DNA of 64,000 nt from Chrysogorgia sp. JL179-B06 (lineage: Eukaryota > Cnidaria > Anthozoa > Scleralcyonacea > Chrysogorgiidae). Location: assembly GCA_035772405.1 (NCBI GenBank), contig JAYKKM010000504.1, positions 359,001 through 423,000 on the forward strand. Reading direction: 5' to 3'. The notes beneath the pieces were generated by a model that was given only the letters and a program-made list of their open reading frames with translations, was not told the DNA's origin and did no database searches. This document shows positions 56,489 through 64,000 of the stretch, piece by piece. Position 1 is the first letter of the stretch. The number at the start of each line of letters is the position of its first letter. The position numbers were made by a program, and so were the translations under genes.

Positions 56489-56865
56489 ATATATTTTACA
56501 TATTTTTGAATTGCGTTTATGTCCTCGCAACGTAAGCTTTTGGTGTTTGTGCTTCTTTTTAAAATATTGTCGTAATATAAATATTGCAATGCAGATTAAC
56601 ATATAAAAAGGTTGAAATGCGATATCATAGAAATTCTGTTTTTTTATTACTATATATTATGAATACTACAGACCTTCCGGATGTCACATGCCTCGCATAG
56701 CATACGCGTGATGGCGCAGTCTCGAACACGCAGAAGGAACACAGAAACTATAGTGCAACGTTTGATATATTTGATTACATACAGTCAGTTTGTCTCACAA
56801 CTATCTAGACAACAATTTGCGGAAATAATATGCGACGCATGGAAATCTCAACCAAAAGATGAATA

Positions 56866-58305
56866 ATATCCTTACAGATGAAAGTAAATTTTAAAAACTT
56901 GACGAAGATCCCCTGAAACTTACCCTAAAGCTCGAAAATATTGTTTAAATATTCTTCAAGGAATTTAATAAGAATAGTGTGATTTCTGATGACCGTTGTC
57001 GAGATATCACTCCCGTAGGTTCACGACCAGGTATTTTGTATGGTCTTCCGAAGATTCATAAACTAAACGTCCCGCTTAGACCTATTTTATCTGCTGTTCG
57101 CTTTCATTCTTTTAATGTTGCTAAGTTTCTAGTCTCACTACTTCGACCATTTTCTAATAGTATTTACTCTGTTTATGATAGTTTTTCCTTTGTTAAAGAA
57201 TTACTTGATTTAGATTTCAACACGGATAACGTGTTTATGGCTGGCTTTGACGTAACCCTCTTTTCACTAACATTCCATTAGATGAAACCATCGACATCAT
57301 TATTCAAAAGGTTTTCGTTGGCTCTACTAAATTTCACACTGTCGAGTTTCGTAAACTTTTAGATTTAACAGTGAAAAATTGTCGTTTCTTGTACAACGGC
57401 GAAGATATCAACAGGTAGATGGCGTTGCCATGGGTTCTCCCCTGGGTCCTCTCTTTGCCAATATAAATATTTCTCGCCTATCATGAACGCACTTGGATAG
57501 ATGAATGTCCACCTGAGTTCAAACCTTTGTTTTATCGTCGTTATGTTGACGAATGTTTTATCTTATTTCGTTCTTCCGATCACGTTCTTCCATTTCTTAA
57601 TTATAACTTTAACTCTAAGCATGCAAAAATCCAATTTACTCATGAATTGGAGGTAAACAAATCCTTGTCTTTCCTAGGCATAAGCGTCAATCGTTCCAGT
57701 GGTTGCTTTTCCACAAATGTTTACCGTAAACCTACTTTTACTGGTCTTTTGACGTCTTTTGATTCTTTTATTCCGTTTTCATACAAAAGAGGTCTAATGT
57801 TTTCCTTACTTAACGTTGCTTCAACATTTGCGGTTCTACGTATGCTATATTTAATGTTGAACTGGAAAAACTAAACGCATCCTTATTAATAATGGTTATC
57901 TAGAGAAATTTCTCGACAGCTGTGTTACTGCTTTTCTCGACAAAGTTTTCTCAAAATCAACTAAACCACCCACAGTTCCTAAACGCACTGTTTATTTCTC
58001 TCTACCGTTTACCGGACAACACTTCGTTCAAATCCGAACCCAACTGCGAAAACTTCTCTCATCTGCCTATCCTCAAATTGACATTAGATTTATTGTTAGT
58101 CCTAAAGTTAGACTTTTTCACTTCTTTTCTTACGTCTTATAGGTCACATGTTGTATATAATTTTACGTGCGGAAGCTGCGGAGCTTCTTACATCGGAGAA
58201 ACAATCCGATATCTACATACACGTGTGTCTAACCACATGGGAATCTCACCCCTTATTGGGAAGAAGTGGGCTTTGATATTTATCCTAATATTACGATTCC
58301 CGCTA
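56866..58305 (+). pseudogene. Penelope-like element, copy B (RT and GIY-YIG start)
   Basis: Begins in the RT N-terminal region (KLDEDPLKLTLK), then PVGSRPGILYGLPKIHKLNV, PLRPILSAVRFHSFNVAKFL, AGFDVT, a degenerate FTNIP-type motif, YRRYVDECFILF (YVDE, active site changed from YVDD), FLGISVNRSSGCFSTNVYRK and the GIY-YIG start NFTCGSCGASYIGETIRYLH. Several frameshifts. It is about 90% alike to copy A where they overlap, and is cut at about 58305 where a SINE begins. Confidence 0.85.
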
Positions 58306-58490
58306 AGTGGTCAGAGCACTGCACTAGCATCGCAGGGTCGCGGGTTGAATTCCAGCCGGAAGGCCTTGAAGTTGCATTTTTCGCAACTGGTCCCGGTTTG
58401 GTCTTAAAATGTATGTATTCCACACTCGAAATTTTCCTTCACCATAAATCCTTTCAACATGTAGTTTGATTGAGTGAAATGCCAAATATT
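58304..58490 (+). repeat. SINE copy fused to Penelope copy B
   Basis: Starts inside the tRNA head (AGTGGTCAGAGCACTGCACT); the first ~14 nt are replaced by Penelope sequence CCCGCTAAG. It continues through GTCTTAAAATGTATGTATTC to TGAAATGCCAAATATTACCT. Confidence 0.8.
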
Positions 58491-58639
58491 ACCTATTTAT
58501 ATATATATAGTAAAAAAAAGACAGTGTTTTGAATATAATATAGCAAAGTGAAAAGGTGGTAAACTGCCAAGAACTGAGCGACGAGATACTGACGTTTCGA
58601 GCGGAAGGCCAAACTGGAAAAAGATCTCATCAGAGTTAC

Positions 58640-59525
58640 TAGCTGGTGCTGCACAAACTCTCTACTAATAAATCCTGGCAAAACTAAATTTCTACTTTTT
58701 GGATCACCGTAGTTATTGAAAACCTTTACTGAAAGTCTTTCATTAAATTTTCTTGGAAAAACTCTTCACACTGTGTTTTCAGCTAAAGATTTAGGCGTAA
58801 TTATTGATGCATACTTGAAATTTGATGAACACATCAGCAAGTTGGTGTCTTCATGTATGAGCAAATTGTGCCAAATTAACATAATTCGTCACCTTTTAGA
58901 TCAGGAAACCCTGACTCTCATTGTACAAACACTGGTATTAAGCAAACTATTTTTTTGCTCTTCGGTGTGGTCAGGCACTGCAGCAAAGAACATAAAGAAG
59001 CTGCAATTGGTTCAAAACTTCGCTGCACGGGTTATATCAAATACGTACAAATACGATAACATAACACCAGCTTTGCAAGAAATTAAATGGCTACCGGTAG
59101 ATCGACAACTACAGTACAGAGATACTATTCAAATTTTCAAATGTTTGAACGGTTTGTCCCCGTCTTATCTAAGTAATACATTTTACCAATGTGGCGCAAT
59201 ACATGAACATTCCACTCGAAATAGAAACGATTTATCGATCCCAATGTTTCAAACAACCACTGGGCAGAGGTCGTTCCATTATCGTGCTGTCAAATTATGG
59301 AACAATTTGGACAACTCCTTTAAATCAATTAATGATATTAAACTTTTTAAAGTTTAACTTAAGAAACATTTATTGAACGCATAATTTTCATACGTATTTT
59401 TAACACTTGTAAATATAGTAAATTCTTCTTAAATATTTTAAATTTAATTTTTATATATTATGTAAATGTATGCTGAAAAGCCCTTCGGGGAGCATACATT
59501 AAAGTATGTATGTATGTATGTATAC
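58640..59525 (+). pseudogene. 5'-truncated LINE: ORF2 C-terminus and 3' tail
   Basis: From INPGKTKFLLFGSP through FSAKDLGVIIDAYLKFDEHI, LSKLFFCSSVWSGTA, QLVQNFAARVISN, LQEIKWLPVDRQLQYRDTIQ and RNRNDLSIPMFQTT. The end of a LINE ORF2 (Rex/CR1-like, a different family from the 25-kb LINE). A 3' UTR (GAAAAGCCCTTCGGGGAGC hairpin) and a GTATGTATGTATGTAT tail close it. Confidence 0.82.
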
Positions 59526-59559
59526 CATAAGTCTGAGAATTGCTGAATGAGACAATGGG

Positions 59560-60400
59560 TCTCAAAGGAATTCCCGTTTTGTGAATTCTATATGCAAACT
59601 CGCCGATCTACCAGCTTTTTTCAAATCAACTAATATTTTGTTTAACTTTCTTTGAAATTTTACTAATTGGATCGAATAGCAGAATATAATAGGTGTTTCT
59701 ATATTATTGAGAAACAATAAGGCTTTCTCGTGATATTGGCTTTTGTCCATAACTCCAACACAATTACTTTATCTGCTGATAGAACCCTATGTGGATCTTT
59801 CTTAAGTGCTATTAGAGCTTTGAAAATGTTACTGTCCATATTTTTCAAAGGTGGCTTTGCCCCGCCTAAGAATGCTACTGACCTCCTTACCATGCGTGTT
59901 TGGCCGTCACCTAGTTGAACAATTCCTTCTTCGACAGCAGTGATAATCTCAGCTCTTCGAACTTTGTAAGGTGCAATAGCAAACTGTAGACCTTTTTCAA
60001 GACCGCTCTTTCTTTATTAGAAAGATTTAAGACCCACTTATCTTTCAAATATGGGCTTGTAGAACCAGATACCATGTTTTTCTCAGACAAACAACGCAAT
60101 TGTTGGTTGTGCCTAGATCTAAGTTTTTGAGACTCCCTTCTCTCACTAAAACAATAAACAATCTTCCTGCACCAATTTGATGTCAGATTCATTAATCAAA
60201 ACAGAAATCTCGTTAAGAGCTAGCCTGCGTCTAGACCGCCAGTTAAGGGCAAGTTCATATTCGGTCCGCAAATTCCGTATAGAGTGATGACACTGACCTA
60301 TACCCAAACTAAGGAAATAGAAACCAGTATTTTCCATGAGCTTATACCCTTTCGGATATCTTAAAGGAGGTTTAAACCTCAAGCTCATGTGCAATACCTT
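59560..60400 (-). pseudogene. Penelope-like N-terminal region, copy C
   Basis: Minus-strand pieces in order: FKPPLRYPKGYKL, SRRRLALNEISVLI, KDKWVLNLSNKERAVLKK, AIAPYKVRRAEIITAVEEGI, SNIFKALIALKKDPHRVLSA, VMDKSQYHEKALLFLNNI and FQRKLNKILVDLKKAG. This is the helical N-terminal domain that precedes Penelope RT. Several frameshifts; the RT itself is absent, cut near 59560 by the LINE tail. Confidence 0.72.
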
Positions 60401-60419
60401 ATACTCTTTACATTACGTT

Positions 60420-61095
60420 CAAAAAACTTTTGTTGTGGCATTAAGATCGATGTTGCTTCCCAGATGCTGATCAGCATGAATCAAATGATTCCTGTGAGAA
60501 ATAACACAATGTGAGAAACAATGAACTCACCCCAATATACACGTAAATAGAAGGTAAACCGTATTCACAAACAAAACAATTTTAATAATAATGTCAATAA
60601 TTGATGATAGTTATGGCAAGAAATTGCAGATGACATCTTATAAAGTTCTACCTCATTCAGCCATATTGCCCTTTTAAGTGAGCCTTTAAGGACCGAAGCA
60701 AGAATAATGAAGTACACAGAACTATCTTAGTCGTCTTCTTACTGAAATGAATTGAAATTCGCGAAAGCAGCAAAGACCGAGTTCAGAAAATGCCATGTTC
60801 TTTAAAATTAATTCCGTACAACCTCCGTGAAAACGAATAACCCTCTGGAGTATGGATGTAAATAGCTAGCAACTAAACGTACGTCACAAAACGTCATAAA
60901 ACTGAACAGAAATCTGTACGCGAATTTTCATATATCGAGATAAAGGTCACAAAGATGACTGGGCACGAGACATTATAGTAAACCAGATCAAGATTAGTGT
61001 GCTGCCTATGGCAGCAAATATGCCTATGGAAAATATGAACAATGTGCCAGTAAATATAGATCACGTGAAGGTTCTATGAGTTCAACGTAAAATGA
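60420..61095. other. No gene recognised
   Basis: No domain or repeat recognised by eye. Confidence 0.4.
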
Positions 61096-61099
61096 TCAA

Positions 61100-62430
61100 A
61101 ACGATGATCAAACCATCGATTGTGCCATCAATATTTATTGCAGCCACATCAATCGGAGACAGTAAAATAACTGTTGATAATTCAGGATTAATAGGAACGT
61201 GTCTGAAAGTCTTAACTGCTGTGTGATATATTGTTTTATTCGATGCACTTCCATCACCAGTTATGAAAAGATAAATTGGTTTTTTAAGTTGTTCATATAT
61301 TTTATTGTATCAACCGTATCATACACATGACGTTGTTCTATGTTCAAAGGCCTCACAGACTGACGTAGTAAATAATAATAAATCTCTGCAAGTTTGTTGT
61401 AGGAAGTAATCATATCAGGAAAAGTATTGTGATTAGATTGTGTGGTTGAATAAAAATGTGGTGGTAACTGCCACTACCCGGATGAATTGAGATCGAACAC
61501 GGCTAAGACCGTCCAAGCCTTCGTTGCAAATAATTATACATATCAACCAATCATATGATGAATTTACATAAATATTTGCATATAGCTGACAGCATTCGCC
61601 ATCTTGGATCTTATAAGCGCCGTTTACAAAACGTATCGACAAATTATTTATATTAAATCAAGTGAAGTAATCAACGAAAATGGACTAGACAAAAAGGACC
61701 CATATTACTGAAAGGCAGACAGCTATTCTGGAGTCGAAATACGAACGCGGAATGGTCGGAATTGGTTCAACTAGTTTGTTTAACTGGCGTAACTTCTCGT
61801 TAAATGCACTTCACATTGCACATCAGCATCGTCTTGATCCCTTTAAGTACTTACATAGCCTCACTAGCAGCATCTGCATCAGGTTCTAATATTGCTCTGT
61901 TGCGCTCAACAATAGTTTGAAAATCAGGTTCATAGAATTTTGATGCATATGTTTGATCTGAACTCAGAAGGTTAGTTTCATCTCGCCATAGATAATAGAG
62001 CATGAGTAAATGATGGAAATAAGGTTCTGGTTCTTTGATTTTGTTTGGTGTATGATATCTTATAACAGCCTTAACTTTCATACATTTCATATATTCATTT
62101 GTGTTTATTAATTGTATTTTATTTGGAAGAGATTGTTTTGTATCTGTTGTTGGATGTTGTGATTCAATGAAGTCATCTTGAAGAACATCTGGTTGAGAAT
62201 CTCTATAACTACAATCATTTTATAATCTTTATAGTAATATGCAGCAAATTCTGCCAGGCATAAATTGCCAACAGTAACGCTGAATTATATTTGACTTAAA
62301 AATATCAGTGTTTTCATTACCTAGTTCATTAAGTTCATCTTGTGTCTTAGTAACACGTACTTTTTTCTGCGAATCTGTACTCACAAAAACTGTTTTTGAA
62401 AATATTTTCACAACCAAAGTTCAGGCATTG
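61100..62430 (-). pseudogene. Helitron helicase fragments
   Basis: Upstream part (62417-61851): VRVTKTQDELNELGNENTDI, SYRDSQPDVLQDDFIESQHP, NEYMKCMKVKAVIRYHTPNK, YFHHLLMLYYLWRDETNLLS and ILEPDADAASEAM. These motifs lie between Rep and helicase in Helitrons and Pif1-like proteins. After about 400 bp of unrelated insert, the helicase start follows (about 61420-61100): LRQSVRPLNIEQRHVYDTVD, IYLFITGDGSA (Walker A damaged: GKS lost) and NPELSTVILLSPIDVAAINI. Heavily broken. Confidence 0.68.
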
Positions 62431-62469
62431 ATCTATAAATACATTCTTGTGAATTCACTTCTCTTGTAA

Positions 62470-62525
62470 ATATGAATTGAGAACACGCCTAAGGCCGCCC
62501 AAAGCCTTCTTTGCAAATAATCCCC
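62470..62525. repeat. Short repeat also at 61478-61532
   Basis: AAGGCCGCCCAAAGCCTTCT and TTGCAAATAAT recur (AAGACCGTCCAAGCCTTCGT, TTGCAAATAAT) about 1 kb away; it leads straight into the GC-hairpin repeat. Confidence 0.5.
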
Positions 62526-62634
62526 TCGCCCGGCGCGAAGCGCCGCCCGAACGCCTGAGGGCGAGGGTGCTAATATCGACCGGCGTTTAGTCCCTTATCA
62601 CGCGAGATGCAAGCGCTTCCTAGATCTAGGATCG

Positions 62635-62674
<40 letters not shown>

Positions 62675-62760
62675 ATATATATATATGTGATATATATGAT
62701 CAACCGTCCTCATGCGCGGCATCGGAAAATGTGGCCCTGGTAACTAGATATAGACAGAAG
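62515..62760 (+). repeat. GC-hairpin dispersed repeat, copy 3
   Basis: CCCCTCGCCCGGCGCGAAGC, ACCGGCGTTTAGTCCCTTAT, a TA microsatellite and GTCCTCATGCGCGGCATCGG, in the same order as 24215-24470. Confidence 0.75.
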
Positions 62761-63189
62761 CTGATTGGTAGACCTCTGCATTGGAATTAATATTTAAATT
62801 GCAACCGTCACATGATTGCGAATGCAAAAATTGAAACGGTGTTGAAATGGGTTTTTTGTGCGTTAAATTTGGCGTAATTTAAATTTAAATTGACGCCAGC
62901 GCGACAAACCGCTTTCCGGAAGAAGCCGGCAGCCGCCATCGCCGACGGCGAAATTTATATTGCCATAAAAACCAGCCATTTCCTCACAAAATATAAAATC
63001 ATCGGATGCAGTAATGTTAGATATTATCAGCTGATTTCAAGCCGAAACTGTAGTGTTGAAGGACAAGATAATCAAAGACAGACACAAGTAAAAGGTAAAA
63101 GGACTATTATAATTATGTACTTTGTGATTGTCACGGCGACTCACCGGTTGCTCAACACAGCAATTAATTTGCCTTTTCTGCATAATTTT

Positions 63190-63242
63190 TTTTGGTTAGG
63201 GTTAGCAATTTGGTTAGGATTAGGGTTAGGTTTAGGATTTTG
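63190..63242 (+). repeat. Telomere-like TTAGGG-variant block
   Basis: GGTTAGGGTTAGCAATTTGG and TTAGGATTAGGGTTAGGTTT; short and degenerate. Confidence 0.55.
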
Positions 63243-63556
63243 GTGATATTTACCCGCATTTCGTTGAATTCTAAGAGACTATAACGTCGTACGGCTACCG
63301 TACGAATAGCTATTACCTTCGGTTCAGTTCAGTTCAGTGTTTTTGACTTGACTCGCTATTATTGTTTTAATGTAATTTAAATAATTGCACACTGTATTGT
63401 GTATTTGCAAGCTCCGAAATCTAATAGAAACATTTTGAAATACTTAACAGAGAGATTTGGGAAAATTTGAAGGTGTGTAATGTTTTGAATTTTCAAAACA
63501 TATATGTACTGTATAATATTTTGACAGTTGGAATTAAATCCATGCAGTATAAAACC

Positions 63557-63667
63557 AGGCTTGCACTGGCCATTGTGCCATCTTGTGCCAGAACAATGGC
63601 ACTTTGTGGCAGCACAATGGCTGGCCATTGTTCTGGCACAAGATGGCACAATGGCCAGTCCTAGCCT
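63557..63667. mobile_element. Hairpin MITE with perfect 35-bp arms
   Basis: 63565-63599 (ACTGGCCATTGTGCCATCTT...) is the exact complement of 63625-63659, with a 25-bp loop; outer bases AGGCT/AGCCT extend it imperfectly. Confidence 0.9.
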
Positions 63668-64000
63668 GTTTAAAATATATACCATTTGTTCTTTATATAT
63701 AATACTGCAGAATAGTAAGTGGTAGTACAAATTTTGGAATTGCACGTACAGTATGTTTATTATTTGATTAAAATTATAAATACTATATGCTTGATAATTA
63801 TCCTATATATACAGTGGTTTAGGGTGAAAAAACATGCATACTATTGCTGTGTTTATATGACCTGGGCCTGGCCTACAATTTTGTAGCAATAAACAAGCAT
63901 TACTATGTATACTTGTCAGTGTTAATACTTAATATATACACTGCTGTAGCGAATAAGGGAGAGCTTGTGGGGAAACAGACGATACAGTACATGGATGATT

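Noticed and set aside
58582..58640. Second hammerhead-like match (CUGAUGAGAUC...CUCGAAACGUC, minus strand)
   Set aside because: Core letters are present, but stem II is only about two pairs, stem III has no loop and stem I is three pairs. Possibly a decayed Penelope end; too weak to annotate.

Overview
This 64-kb window is AT-rich, intron-bearing, repeat-saturated animal DNA. The mix of elements (CR1/L2-like LINEs with an SGNH-esterase ORF1, BEL/Pao, Penelope-like elements with a GIY-YIG domain, Helitron, piggyBac, hAT, mariner and a Mutator-like transposase) and the spliced genes suggest an aquatic invertebrate. A cnidarian is my best guess, but this is inference only. I found no gene I would confidently call a host gene; nearly everything recognisable belongs to mobile elements.

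Layout. 1-940: nothing recognised, ending in a Helitron-like 3' terminus. About 941-17994: one very large DNA transposon whose two ends are co-linear inverted copies of a minisatellite (unit built on GGACTATTTAGGACTACAGG). Splice sites and phases let me assemble its genes. (i) A ten-exon minus-strand gene (11402 to 3255) encodes a calcium-responsive-transcription-factor-like N-terminus, a Mutator-like DDE core, a SWIM zinc finger, a ULP1/SENP-type cysteine protease and a C-terminal PHD finger. It has about three frameshifts and a core deletion, so it is a pseudogene. (ii) A divergent intact three-exon gene (11552-12716) encodes a stand-alone P2X7 'ballast'-type domain. (iii) A small zinc-knuckle gene converges on it. 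(iv) A broken THAP-domain gene lies near the right end.

18048-25192: a second large foldback structure built from TTTTAACTAC repeats, with a hAT MITE (8-bp TSD), a LINE 3' end and several hairpin MITEs nested in it. 25200-32546: a CR1/L2-type LINE (coiled coil plus esterase ORF1; endonuclease plus RT ORF2), split by a piggyBac element at a duplicated TTAA. 33.1-33.5 kb: a palindrome-rich GC block and a pol tail. 34689-38964: a deleted BEL/Pao element with 370/381-bp LTRs and a GAGAA target duplication. 41132-41933: a mariner-type foldback. 43113-45731: a 2.6-kb hAT-like element. 45.8-46.6 kb: tandem copies of a tRNA-like (anticodon AGC) SINE. 50.0-51.0 kb: a long foldback.

52011-52493 is the most striking locus: 229-bp tandem units, each carrying on the minus strand a complete type I hammerhead ribozyme. 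This is the architecture of a retrozyme, a non-autonomous circular-RNA retroelement. 53.3-60.4 kb holds three Penelope-like fragments, one with a hammerhead-like motif at its 3' end, plus a LINE tail. 61.1-62.4 kb holds Helitron helicase fragments, and the window ends in a Helitron-like GC-hairpin repeat and a 35-bp perfect hairpin. Coordinates come from reading by eye; splice junctions are inferred from GT/AG and phase.
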